Assembly (NCBI RefSeq): GCF_007565055.1 | Contig: NC_044555.1 | Location: 40,922,235 to 40,986,234, forward strand | Reading direction: 5' to 3' | Source: Rhinopithecus roxellana | Lineage: Eukaryota; Chordata; Mammalia; Primates; Cercopithecidae | Length of the DNA stretch: 64,000 nucleotides | Shown here: piece after piece, positions 1 to 10,723 of the stretch | How the letters are laid out: each line of letters starts with the position of its first letter | Numbering within the stretch: the first letter of the stretch is position 1 | Notes under the pieces: generated by a model | Database searches by the model: none | What the model was told of the DNA's origin: nothing | What the model saw: only the letters and a program-made list of their open reading frames with translations | Made by a program: the position numbers and the translations under genes

Positions 1-938
1 TTTCTAGCTTTTTGATGTGGACATTTTTGTGCTATAAATTTCCCTGTTACACTGCTTTAGCTGAGTCTCAGAGATTCTGGTACAATGTCTCTTTGTTCTC
101 ATTTGTTTCAAGAAACTTCTTGATTTCTGCTTTAATTTCATTATTTACCCAAAAGCCATTCAGGAGAAGGTTATTCAATTTCCGTGTAATTGTTTGGTTT
201 TGAGTGAATTTCTTAATCTTGATTTCTTAGTCTTGAATTTGATTGTGCTGTGGTCCAAGAGACTCTTTGTTATGATTTCAGTTCTTTTACATTTCTTAAG
301 GAGTGTTTTACTTCTGATTATTTGATCAGTTTTAGAGTAAGTGCCATGTGGTGATGAGAAGAATGTACATTCTGTTGTTTTGAGGTGGAGAGTTATGTAG
401 ATTCCTGTCAGGTTCATTTAATCCTGTGCTGAATTCAGGTTCTAAATATCTTTGTTAATTTTCTGTCTTGATGATCTGTCTAATGTTGTCAATGGGGTGT
501 TAAAGTCTCCCACTCTTGTTTTGTGAGGGTATAAGTCTCTTTGAAGATCTCTAAAAACTTGCTTTATAAATCTGGGTGCTCCTGTGTTGGGTGCATATAT
601 ATTTAGTATAGTTTGCTCTTCTTGTTGAACATTTTACCATTATGTAATGCCCTTAATTTGTCTTTTTTTATCTTTGTTGGTTTGAAGTCTGTTTTACGAG
701 AACCTAGGATTGAAACCCGTGCTTTTTTTTTACTGTTTTCCATTTGCTTGAGAGATTTTTGTTCATCCCTTTGTTTTGAGTCTATACGTGTCTTTGCTTG
801 TGAGATAGGTCTCTTAGAGACAGCATAAAAATAGGTCTTAGTTCTTAATCCAACTTGCCACTCTGTTTTTTAACCAGGGCATTTAGCTCATTTGCATTTA
901 AGGTTAGTATTGATATGGTGTGAATTTGATCCTGTCAT
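1..938 (-). pseudogene. L1 ORF2 endonuclease region, decayed
   Basis: ORF2 normally encodes the L1 endonuclease/reverse transcriptase. The expected start codon is at 938-936, in the same context as the ORF2 start of the L1 at 17181. A frame at 417-175 reads as the endonuclease segment with 'GTYSK' and 'LLDHSTIKF', where the catalytic SDH has become LDH. Frame changes between about 420 and 938 and the loss of Asp/His context show it is dead. Everything after the endonuclease lies outside the window. Confidence 0.85.
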
Positions 939-1004
939 CATAATGTTAGCTGGTTATGTTGCAGACTTGTTTATGTGATTGCCTCATAGTGTAACTTGTC
1001 TGTA

Positions 1005-1740
1005 TACTTCAGTGTGTTTTTGTAGTGGCTGGTAATAGTTTTTTCTTTCCATATTTAGCACTTCCTTCAAAAGCTCTTGCAAAGTAGGCCTGGTTGTGAT
1101 GAATTTCCTCATCATTTGCTTGTCTGAAAAGGGTCTTATTTCTCATTCGCTTATGAAGTTTAGTTTGGCCAGATAAGGGTTGGAAATTCATTTATTTCAT
1201 AATGTCAAATATTGGCCCCCAGTTTCTTCTGGCCTGTAGGGTTTCCACTGAGAGGTCCACTGTTAGTCTGATGGGCTTCCCTTTGTAGGTGACCTGACCT
1301 TTCTCTCTGGCTGCCCTTAACATTTTTTCTTTCATTTTTACCTTGGATAATCTGATTATTATGTGTTTTGGCATTGATCTTTCTGTTCAGTATCTTACTG
1401 GTGTTCTCTGCAGTTTCTGAATTTGAATGTTGGCCCACCTTCCTAGGTTGAGGAAGTTTTCCTGGATGATAGCCTGAAGTATGTTTTCTAACTTGGTTCC
1501 ATTCTCCCCATCTCTTTCAGGTACCCCCGTCAGTCATAGGTTCAATCTCTTTACATAATTCCATATTTCTCAGAAGTTTTATTCATTCCTTTTTATTTGT
1601 TTTTCTCTATTTTTGTATGCCTGTCTCATTTCAAATAGTTTTCGAGCTCCGAGATTCTTTCCCCTGCTTGTTCTATTCTGCTACTGATACTTGTGATTGC
1701 ATTGTAAAGTTTTCATTTTGTGTTTTTCAGCTTCATCTGG
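1005..1740 (-). pseudogene. L1 ORF1 remnant (RNA-binding protein), frameshifted
   Basis: ORF1p is the trimeric RNA-binding chaperone of L1. A frame at 1374-1192 contains the C-terminal-domain signature 'MLRAAREKGQVTYKGKPIR' followed by 'ETLQARRNWGPIF'. The extreme C-terminus (1191-1009) is read in a shifted frame, so at least one indel separates them. The coiled-coil half (about 1560-1740) is heavily diverged and has no usable frame. Confidence 0.85.
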
Positions 1741-3640
1741 TTAGTTATGTTCCTTTCTAAACTGGAAAATGCTATGGTTCTGGCAGGCTTGTAAAGGTGC
1801 TGTGTTGATGGTCTTAGACAAGATCCGGAATAATTCTTTGGATTATCAGACAGAGATTCTTGTTCTTTTTCTGTTACTTTCTCTCAAACAAATGGAGTCT
1901 CTCTGTGTGTGTTCTTAGCTGCCTGGAGCTGGCAGTGGAGTGTCACAAACACCCCTATGGCTACTGCCACTAGGGCAGCACTACATCAGATATGAAGACA
2001 GCACAGTTCTGGGTCTTACCCATGGCCTGCTGTAACCAGTCCTGGCTACTGCCTATATTTGCTCAAGGCATTGGTGTTCTGCAGTCCACAGGTGGTGAAG
2101 CCAGTCAGGACTGTGTCATTCCCTTCAGAGCAGAAAGTTTTCCCTGGCCTGAAGGGTCCAGAGGTACTGTCTTGGACCAGGGACTAAAATCAAACAAACA
2201 AACAAAACCCTTAGAATTTGACATAGTGTTCTGTAGTACTGCAGCTGAGCTGGCACTGAAATCACAAGACAGATTTTTCTATTCTTTTCTCACCTTTACA
2301 AAGGCAGAAGAACCTCACCCAATGGCCACCTCCACCACAGGCACACAGGGAGTACTACCAGGCTCCCAACAATGTTCGCTTAAGGCCCAAGGGCTCTTCT
2401 GTAAGTTCATGGTGAGTGATACAAGCCTTGGAACTTACCCTTCTGTATGGTGAAATCCCCTCTCACCCAGGGCATGTCCAGAAATTCCATTCAAGTGCCA
2501 AAGCCTGAAATTGGGGACCCCAAGAACCCACCCACTGTGGCAGGGCTGGTACCTAAAGTGCAAGACAAAGTCTCCTTTACTTTTCTCTCTTCTTTTCTCA
2601 AACAGAAGGAATCTCTCTTCATAGTCATGATAGCTGGGAATACGCTAATTCCCACCTGAAGCGTGAAAGTTTCAGAGTGTCTGAGGCCTACTATGTACTA
2701 CCTGAGTACTGCCACTGGTTATTCAGGGACTAAGGGCTCTTCAGATAGAAGGTAATAAATCCTGACAAGACTGACTCCTTCCCTTCAAGGCAAGGGGTTC
2801 CCATCTAGCCCAGTGTGTGTCTAGAAATGTCATCTGAGCGCTAGGACCTGAAATAGCATCCTTGTAACTCTGACCCATGCCTTATCCTACTGTGGCTGAA
2901 CTGGTATCCAAGATGCTAGACAAATGTCATTGTTAACACTTTCCTCTCCTCTCCTCAAGAGGAAGAAAGGGGTCTTTTTGAAGCCATGAAGCCATGAGCT
3001 ATTCAGCCTGCTGTTATTGGGGTGATGAAACCTGCACTCCTCTAGCCACACTGGCTTGTGTCTCAGTAGGTCACGTGCCCCACTTCCCACCCCAGTTTAC
3101 CGACTCTGGGCCCATTTCAGCACTAGGACTCTTCTAGGAGTAGTAGCCTGAACTGCCTTTCAAATTTATTTAGGGCCCAGGAGCACTCTAGCTTGAGGTG
3201 GCAAGGCTTGCAGGAACTCCCGTTTTGACTGCTGGGATGGGTGACTCCCCTCTGGCTGGGGCTGGTTTAAATACTCCCTCCATGGGTGGGTGACAGCTGA
3301 GTTCAGTCTGGTTTTGTTTTCTTCTATAACAGGGCAGCACTAAGTTCGATGTACTGTCTCTCAATTGCTGCACTCTAATTTCCCATGTGCACAGATTCTC
3401 TTTCCATGCTGCATGGTCATTGTCAAAAAATTGGGAAGGGATGGCATTGACAAATCAAGACTGTTTTCTCTACTTCTTCAGTGCTTTTTTCAGTGATATA
3501 AAGTTCAAACCAGGTACTCTGAGTGCTCACCTGATACTTGGTTCTTCCGAAAGCCTTTTTTGTGTAGATAGTTGTTAAATTGTTGCCCTTGCCAGGGGGA
3601 TAATTGGTGGAGCCTTCTATTCTGCCATATTTCTTGACCT
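1741..3640 (-). promoter_or_regulatory. L1 5' UTR (internal promoter region), long form
   Basis: This is about 1.9 kb of GC-richer DNA between ORF1 and the L1 5' end, twice the length of a modern L1PA 5' UTR. It contains imperfect internal tandem units (entry at 2130-3060). No long frame on either strand resembles a known protein. The 153-codon frame on the opposite strand (1992-2453) is treated as chance. Confidence 0.8.
2130..3060 (-). repeat. Imperfect tandem monomers (~300-350 bp, about 3 copies) in L1 5' UTR
   Basis: Three related blocks can be lined up on the plus strand. Each has a 'gctg-a-ctgg' core near 2241, 2540 and 2894, then 'agacaaa/agacaga', a CT-rich 'ttttctctcctctc' tract, and an 'aagaggaagaa'/'cagaaggaatc' box. 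Spacings are about 300 and 354 bp. Identity between units is modest, so they are old. Confidence 0.6.
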
Positions 3641-3679
3641 ATCTCCTATTATCATTTTTGACCTTGCAGTCTGTGTTGT

Positions 3680-3940
3680 TCAAGAACTCTAGGTTTGGGC
3701 TCCAGGCTGACAGATTAAAATATTGTTTCTTCCTTGTAGTTTATGTATGACTTTGGTTGATTTCTTAACCCCTTTGTCCCTGAGTCTCCTGTAAATAAGA
3801 ATAACTGTAAATAGGAATAATAGTAGTAGCTACCTCATGGTATTTTTGAGAGAATTAAATTAAATAAATATAATGTAGTTAGAATAGTTTCCAGAGTTTA
3901 GTCTGCACTATATAGCTATTAAATATTATTAGTATTAATT
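3680..3940 (+). mobile_element. MIR SINE fragment
   Basis: This matches the MIR core and 3' half in order: 'cttaacccctttgtccctgag', 'ctcctgtaaat', 'ataatagtagtagctacctcatgg', 'gagagaattaaa', then the degraded 'gaatagtttccagag' and 'tattaaatattatt' 3' end. Divergence is typical of a mammalian-wide, very old element. Confidence 0.8.
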
Positions 3941-4710
3941 TTACGTCTACTGTAAAATTTTGGAGTCCTATTTTGTCTCAGTATCCTCTTTACTAAGATT
4001 CTCAGGAAATTATGTTATTTGCATAAAGCGTGGTTTTACTTTTCCTAAGCAATTGTTTTATTTTCCTTTAATGGATGTTGTGTATAACATACCAAATTGT
4101 TTTTCTAATTTTATATGTACTATTATAAACTTTATAACAAAATATGAGGTTCATCTCTAATGCATTTATGAACATTAATGATAAAATCTTTTAAAATGTC
4201 TGATTAATAGGTTTGCTTTCCATCCTTTCCCTTGATTTTATCTGAGTTTACTATTTAACTGCTACATATTATTATTTCTGTTTTTTGTTCTATGTTATGC
4301 ATTTTTAAATAGCATAATTCTACCTTTGAACACATAGAGGTATGTATAAAGTTAAATAAACCAAAAAATAAAAGATGGGTAGGCTTCAACAGGATAACTT
4401 TAAATAAAAGTTTGCTTTCTACATTCTCTTGGAAATGACATAACAGGTGAGAACAAGGAGAATAATAATTTTGGAGTGAAATCTAGGCTTTTCTTGTTTT
4501 CTCACAATGAAAATTAGTGAGTTATACCCTCTTTTCACAAACCATGTTTTATTTTTACAAGAGTAGAGAAGCAACATAAAAGCAAGATAAATTCTAATTT
4601 ATCAGGCATATATTTACTAATTTTTTCATATGTAATTTATTTCCACCATTTATGAGATAATTTAAACCATACCTGTGGTGTGTGGCTGACATATGGCTCA
4701 CTAGGGAAGT
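3941..4710. other. AT-rich unannotated DNA
   Basis: No recognisable repeat, gene or structured RNA is seen. A 66-codon plus-strand frame (3960-4160) has no features suggesting it is real. It is probably ancient, unrecognisable repeat or unique intergenic sequence. Confidence 0.6.
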
Positions 4711-4721
4711 TATTTCTTCTT

Positions 4722-4984
4722 TTCTAATTCGAGACAGAGTCTTACTCTGTCACCCAGGCTGGAGTGCAGTGGTTCCGGCTTCAAGCAATTCTCCTGTCTC
4801 AGCCTCCCATGTAGTTGGGACTACAGATGCACACCACCAAGCCCTGCTAATTTTTGTATTTTTAGTAGAAACGGAGTTTCACCATATCAATTAGGCTGAT
4901 CTCGAACTCCTGACCTCAGGTGATCCACGCACCTCGGCCTCCCAAATTGCTGGGATTACAAGCGTGAGCCACCGCGTCGGGCCC
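4722..4984 (-). mobile_element. Alu SINE with internal deletion
   Basis: A reverse-oriented Alu runs from the 'gagacagagtcttactctgtc' end to the terminal 'gcgtcgggcc'. About 30-40 bp are missing after 'gtgcagtgg', where the text jumps to 'ttcaagcaattctcctg'. Flanks are near-identical ('tatttcttctt' at 4711-4721 and 'tattttttctt' at 4985-4995), consistent with a target-site duplication with one change. The pattern is AluS-like. Confidence 0.95.
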
Positions 4985-5236
4985 TATTTTTTCTTAAAGA
5001 TTACCTCGAGGTAATTAGAGATCTATTTAGAATAAGTAAAAATTATTTTTACTGCATTTAAAATATTTTTTCTAGAGTAGTATTTCTTCTTTTTCCTTCT
5101 AACTCTTCTAGCAATGTTTAAGTTTAAATGGTGTTCAAAAATAACTCTTTGAAGATTAATTTTTTTAAAAGCAACTGAAAATGTTATGGCATTTAAAAAT
5201 TACTGCTATAATAGATTCATTATATAAATAGAACAT

Positions 5237-5543
5237 GGCTGGGTGTGGTGGCACATGTCTGTAATCCCAGCACTTTGGGGGGCCAACATGGGCCAATCAC
5301 CTGAGATCAGGAGTTTGAGACCAGCCTGGCCAACATGGTGATACCCTGTCTCTACTAAAAATACAAAAATTAGCTGCACATGGTTGTGGGCGCCTGTAAT
5401 CCCAGCTACTCAGGAGGCTGAGGCAGGAGAAGCGCTTGAACCCAGGAGGTGGAGGTTGCAGTGAGCCTAGATTGCGCGACTACACTGCAGCCTGGGCAAC
5501 AAGAGTGAAACTCTGTCTCATAAATAAATAAATAAGTAAAAAG
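5237..5543 (+). mobile_element. AluS-type SINE, full length
   Basis: Both Alu arms are present, starting 'ggctgggtgtggtggc' and ending in a TAAA-rich tail. The target-site duplication 'tagaacat' is found at 5229-5236 and 5544-5551. Confidence 0.97.
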
Positions 5544-5551
5544 TAGAACAT

Positions 5552-6006
5552 TTCCAGGTGATTTTCCTCCGAATATTTTCCTATCTATAATTTTTTCTGA
5601 AATACTTTAAAGGTTGAGCTGCCATTTGCTGGGGTAAAAAGTCTTTAGTGCTCTGTCTCTAAGATCCGTTCCTATATGTTACCACTTTTTATTTTAATAT
5701 TTCTGCACTTAGTAAATAATTTTTTTCTATATTATGGAATTTATGTACTAATGATGCTTTTCATTTTCCTAAGGTAGAATTAAAAAAAAAAATTCACTGA
5801 TTTTTCTCTATAGAGTTATTTCATTCCTAATAATAATTGTTTTGAAAGCTATTTTCTTATCTTTATTCCATATTGAATATGAATAATGAATAAAGCAATA
5901 AGATAAAAATTAGAAGTGATTGATATTAACCTAGACATAAAGGCATAGCTTTTTAAAATAAAATTTTAAAATGAGATTACATTTATGCAACAGAAAGTAC
6001 CATTTT
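5552..6006. other. AT-rich unannotated DNA
   Basis: Nothing recognisable is seen on either strand apart from short A/T runs. Confidence 0.6.
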
Positions 6007-6020
6007 AAAATTAAAATTTA

Positions 6021-6321
6021 GGCCGGGCGCAGTGGCTCAAGCCTGTAATCCCAGCACTTTGGGAGGCCGAGACGGGCGGATCACGAGGTCAGGAGATGGA
6101 GACCATCCTGCCTAACTCGGTGAAACCCCGTCTCTACTAAAAAATACAAAAAAACCAGCCGAGCGAGGTGGTGGGTGCCTGTAGTCCCAGCTACTCGGCA
6201 GGCTGAGGCAGGAGAATGGCGGAGGCGGAGCTTGCAGTGAGCTGAGATCCGGCCACTGCACTCCAGCCTGGGGGACAGAGCGAGACTCCGTCTCAAAAAA
6301 AATTAAAATTAAAATTAAATT
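6021..6321 (+). mobile_element. Young AluY-derived SINE of Old World monkey type
   Basis: This is a full-length Alu with low decay. It has 'tggctcaagcctgtaatccc', 'gggcggatcacgaggtcagg' and the right-arm variant 'gagatccggccactgcact', which I associate with cercopithecid AluYR families. The linker reads 'gaatggcggaggcggagc', missing the roughly 10-12 bases usually found there. A long target-site duplication, 'aaattaaaattta', flanks it (6008-6020 and 6322-6334). The low divergence and long duplication indicate a recent insertion. Confidence 0.93.
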
Positions 6322-6359
6322 AAATTAAAATTTAGTGGGTTTTAGTATACTCAAAATGT

Positions 6360-6600
6360 TGTGGAAACACCCCCATTATCAGATCCCAAAACATTACCGT
6401 CACTCCATAAAGGAACTCTGCACGTGTTAGAAATCAATCCCAGTATACATATTTCCCCTATCTGCTGTCTTTATAGATTTGTCTATTCTGGACTTTTCAT
6501 AAAAATAAAAGCATACAATACATGAAACTTTCTTTCTGACTCCTTTTATTTAGCATAATGGTTAAACGCTTCTTTCACATTATAGAATAGATAAGTATTT
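6360..6600 (-). mobile_element. Ancient L1M 3'-end fragment
   Basis: On the plus strand this reads as reverse complement of an L1M 3' UTR: 'tagatttgtctattctggac', 'ttttcataaaaataaaagcat', 'tatttagcataatggtt'. Similarity is eroded. Confidence 0.6.
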
Positions 6601-6765
6601 AATAGCTTTATTTTCATTGTGATAAAATACATATAAAAATTGCCATTTTAATCATTTTTTAACTGTGAAATGGAGAGGCATTATTAACACTCACAATGCT
6701 GAACAACTGTCAACACTATCTATTTTCAGTCCTTAGTTTCCTATCTCATTTCAGACGTTTGAGTC
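6601..6765 (-). mobile_element. Ancient L1M 3'-UTR fragment
   Basis: The stretch 'gtgataaaatacatataaaa' followed by 'aacactcacaatgctg' and 'caactgtcaacactatc' resembles the reverse complement of the distal L1M 3' UTR. It partly repeats the region just to its left in family position, so it is a separate insertion. Confidence 0.5.
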
Positions 6766-6767
6766 TA

Positions 6768-6995
6768 CTCTCTTTGTGTAAGTCACTTTCCTAAAGGTTT
6801 ATCAACTTTGCTGACGCTTTGAAGAACTCTCAGTTTCACTGATTTTCTCTATTGTTTTTCTGTTCTCCATCTTATTTATCTATATTCTAATCTTTATTAT
6901 TTTCTTTCTTCTGTTAATGTTGGGTTTGGTTTGTTTTTTTTTTTTTTCTAATTGCTTAAGGTATATAATCAGATTACTAATTTAAGAATTGTTCT
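6768..6995 (-). mobile_element. Ancient L1M ORF2 fragment
   Basis: This reads as the reverse complement of the ORF2 segment between the endonuclease and reverse transcriptase: 'gattttctctattgtttttc' and 'tattttctttcttctg', then a poly-T tract and 'ctaattgcttaaggt'. It is old and frame-dead. Confidence 0.6.
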
Positions 6996-6999
6996 CTTT

Positions 7000-7930
7000 T
7001 TGTCTTTTTCTATAATTGGCACATAATAATTGGTTGTATTTATGGGATATAGAGTGATAATTTAATAGATATATACAATGTGGAATAATCGAATCAGGAT
7101 AATTAGTATATCTATCACCAGAAACATTTATCATTTATTTGTGCTGTAAACATTCGAAATAATCTTTTAGTTCTTTGAAAAACTACAATTAATTATAATT
7201 AACTGTTGTCACTCTGCAGTGCCACCTAACATTAAAACTTATTCATTCTATGTAGCTGTAATTTTGTATCTGTTAACTAAATATTCTTTATCCTCCCCTC
7301 CACTTCCCCTTCCTAGCCTGTAACAACCACAATTTTATTCTCTATTTCTATGAGAGTAAAATTGTACTTTCTCTCAACTTGTTTATTAGCTCCCACATAT
7401 GAGGAATGATACGCAGTATTTATCTTTATGTACCTGACTTATTTCACTTAAACATAGTATGCTCAAGGCTCATCTATGTTTCTGTGAATGATAGCATTTT
7501 ATTCTTTTTTAACGCTGAACAAAAATGGATTGTGTATGTGTACTACATTTATCTATTTATCTGTTGATTGATATTGAAGATAATTTTATATCTTGACTAT
7601 TGTGAATAATGCTGCAATAAACATGAGAGTGCACATATCTTTTTGATATACCGATTACCTTTTCTCTAGATAAACAGCCACCAGGGGGATTGCTGGATTA
7701 TATGGTAGTTCTATTTTTACAGTTTCGAGATACCTTCATACTGTTTTCCATAATGACTTTATTCATTTCTGATTATAACAACAATGTATAAAAGATCCAT
7801 TTTCTCCACATAATCACCAGCATGTTATCTTTTATCTTATTGAACATCGACAATCTAACTCTAGTGAAATACCTCATAATGGTTTTGAATTGTATTTTCA
7901 TGATGATTAGTGATGCTGAGCACTTTTAAA
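7000..7930 (-). mobile_element. L1 A, 3' part (L1MA/MB-like), interrupted by L1 B
   Basis: On the plus strand this is the reverse complement of an L1M 3' UTR and ORF2 C-terminus. Landmarks are 'ataataattggttgtattta', 'tagctcccacatatgag', 'tgctgcaataaacatg' and 'gattgctggattatatgg', ending in 'gatgctgagcacttttaaa'. The next expected ORF2 text resumes at 21371. So this is one element split by the later insertion of L1 B. Confidence 0.8.
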
Positions 7931-8823
7931 TCAATTTCACTTATTGTTACATAGTAGATGTGAATATTTTCAACATATATAATAATTTAATACCTATATA
8001 ATTTATAGAGTAATTTAATTAGAATATTCATCAACTTAAATATTTGTGTTTTATTAATGCTAGAAACATTTAAATTATTTTCTAGCTATTTTTGAAATAT
8101 ACAATACATTATTGTGAACTATAATCACCTTACTGATTTATCAAACACTATCTATTATTTCTTCTATCAAACTATATAATTGTGCCCATTAATCAACCTT
8201 TTTGTTGTCCCATTCCCATCCCTTCTCAGTCTCTGATAACCACAGTCCACTCTGTGAGATTCACTTTTTTTTAGCTCCCACATGAGAAAGAACATGCAAT
8301 ATTTTTCTTTCTGTGCCTGACTTATGTCACTTATAATGACCTCTAGTTCCATCTATGTTCCTTCAAATGACAAAAATTCATTCCTTTTATGTCTGAATAA
8401 TATTTCACTGTGTATATCTATCCCATTTTTGTTCTCCACTGATGGATATTTAGGTTGATTCCATATTTTGGCTATTGTGCTGCAATAAACATGGAAATGT
8501 GTGTATCTATTTTCTATATTTATTTTTTTTTCTCTTGTATATACACCCAGTGGTGGAATTGCTGGATCATGTGGTAGTTCTATTTTGAGTTATTTTGAGG
8601 GGAAGCTCCATACAATTTTCCATAGTGGATATGCTATTTCATGTTTACACCAACATGGTGTAAGTGTTCCTCTCTTCACACCCTTGCCAGCATCTTTTAT
8701 TGCCTGTGGTTTTGATAACAGGCATTTTAACTGAGATGAAATGCCAAATCACTGTGATTTTGATTTACATGTATATGATGATTACTTTTGTCGAGCATTG
8801 TTTCCTGTACTCATTGGCTATTT

Positions 8824-9096
8824 GTCTCACTCTGTTGACCAGGCTGGAGTGCAATGGTGCGATCTTGACTCACTGCAACCTCCTCCTCCAGGGTTCAACT
8901 GATTCTCCTGCCTCAGCCTCCTGTATAGCTGGGACTACCAGTGCATGCCACCACACCCAGCTAATGTTTTGTATTTTTAGCAGAGATGGGGTTTCACTGT
9001 GTTAGCCTGGATGATCTCAATCTCCTGACCTCATGATCCGCCTGTCTTGGCCTCCCAAAGTGCTGAGTTTACAGGAGTGAGCAACCGCACCCAGCC
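8824..9096 (-). mobile_element. Alu SINE lacking its 3' tail
   Basis: A reverse-oriented Alu begins abruptly at 'gtctcactctgttgacc', with no poly-T/gagacagag end, and finishes 'aaccgcacccagcc'. No target-site duplication is seen. Roughly 30 bp of the host L1 that should lie at this position are missing. Confidence 0.93.
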
Positions 9097-9849
9097 CCTT
9101 TGTTCATTTTTAATCCAATTATTTGGGTTTTAATTTTTGTTATTGAGTTGTTTGAGCTCCCTATGTGCTCTGATTATTAATCCCTTGTCAGATGAATGGT
9201 TTGCAAATATTTTCTTCTGTGGGTCCTCTTTGGACTTTATTGATTATTTCTTTTGTTGTGCAGTTTCTTTTTTAGCTTTATGTGATCCCCTTTGTCTATT
9301 TTAGCTTTGCTTGCCTGAGATTTTGAGATCTTATACAAAAATTTTTGCCCAGAGCAATGTCCTATGTTATTTTCCTAATGTTTCCTTCTAGTAGTTTCAT
9401 AGTTTCAGGTCTTACATGCAAGTCATTAATCCATATTAATTTGATTTTTCTGTATGATGTGAGATAGGGACCTAGTTTCATTATTTTGCATATGAATATC
9501 TAGTTTTCCCAGAACCATTTATTGAAGAGCCTGTTCTTTCACTATTGTATGTTTGTGGCACATTTATCAAAAATGAGTTGGCTGTAAGTACATGGATTTA
9601 TATGTGTGTCCTTTATTCAGTTTTATTGGTCTGTGTGTCTGTTTTTATGTTAGTACTATGCTGATTTGGTTATTATAGCTTTGAAGTGTATTTTGAAGTC
9701 AGGAAGCATGATGTCTCCAGCTTTGTTCTTTTTGCTCATGATTGCTTTGGCTATTCAGGGTCTTTTTTGGTTCCATATAAATTTTATAATTTTTTGTCTA
9801 TTTCTGTGAAGAATGTCATGTAGACTATGTATCCATATGATATATCTAG

Positions 9850-10005
9850 GAAACAGGATGGAGTGGTACCTGAGAGCATAAACTCCCTTTGAGCCTCAGC
9901 TCAGCCACTTTCTTGTTTTATAACCTTGGCAAACTATTTAATCTCTCTGAGGTACACTCTCAATTTCCTCATCTATAAGAAAGAGAAAATAATTCAAATT
10001 ACTTT
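9850..10005 (+). mobile_element. MIR SINE fragment inside L1 B
   Basis: The text 'gcctcagctcagccactttc', 'ataaccttggcaaactattt', 'aatctctctgag' and 'aatttcctcatctataag' follows the MIR central region in order. It sits between two near-copies of the same ORF2 stretch (9769-9820 and 10027-10080). Confidence 0.75.
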
Positions 10006-10427
10006 TGTGGGTCCATATATTTTGTGGTACCATATAAATTTTAATATTTTTTCTATTTCTATGAAGAATGCCATTGGCATTTTGATAGATACTGCATGGA
10101 TCTGCAAATTGCTTTGAATAAAATTATAATTTTAACAATATGAATTCTTCAATTTCAAAACATGAAGTGTCTTTTTATGTTTTTATATCATTTTAAATTT
10201 CTTTCATCAGTGTTGTATAGTTTTCCTGGTACACATATTTTACTTCTTTGGTTAAATGGATGCCTAGGTATTTTATATTTCTTGTAGCTATTGGAAATGG
10301 GATTGCTTTCTTGATATCTTTTTCAGATTTTTTGCTCTTGGCTCATATAAATGCTAGCAATTTTGTATAATTTTGTATTCTGCAATTTTATTGATTGTAT
10401 TTATCTGTTTTAATAGTTATTTTGGTG

Positions 10428-10723
10428 GGCTGTGCATGGTGGTGCACGCTTGTAATGCTAGCACTTTGGGAGGCTGAGATGGGTGATCACTTGAGGCCAG
10501 AAGTTTGAGAACAATCTGGCCATAATGGTGAAACTCCGTCTCTACTAAAAATACAAAAATTAACTGGTCATGGTGGCACATGCCTGTAGTCCCAGCTACT
10601 TGGGAAGCTGAGGCACGAGAATCACTTGAACCCAGTATATACATGTTGCAGTGAGCTGACATTGCGCCACTGGACTCCAGCCTCGGTGACAGAGACCCTT
10701 TCTCCAAAATAAATACATAAATA
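10428..10723 (+). mobile_element. Alu SINE, full length
   Basis: Begins 'ggctgtgcatggtggtgcac' and ends in an 'aaataaatacataaat' tail. The target-site duplication 'aatagttattttggtg' is intact (10412-10427 and 10724-10739), which confirms insertion into L1 B. Confidence 0.97.

Larger units (their letters stand above)
1..3640 (-). mobile_element. L1 LINE, 5' portion (older primate L1P type), truncated by window edge
   Basis: Reading the minus strand from right to left, the order is a 5' UTR (about 3640-1741), an ORF1 remnant (about 1740-1005) and the start of ORF2 (938-1), so the 3' half lies outside the window. The right end carries the L1 start signature on the minus strand: a degraded 'atggcagaatagaaggctcc' immediately inside 3640, a form usual for pre-L1PA8 primate L1s. 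The body aligns by eye with the same regions of the L1 at 13101-19293 but is much more diverged and has frameshifts. Target-site duplication cannot be assessed because the 3' end is missing. Subfamily (L1PB or old L1PA) is inferred. Confidence 0.9.

Noticed and set aside
1992..2453. 153-codon plus-strand open frame
   Set aside because: It lies antisense in an L1 5' UTR, has no recognisable domain and no codon pattern distinct from its surroundings.
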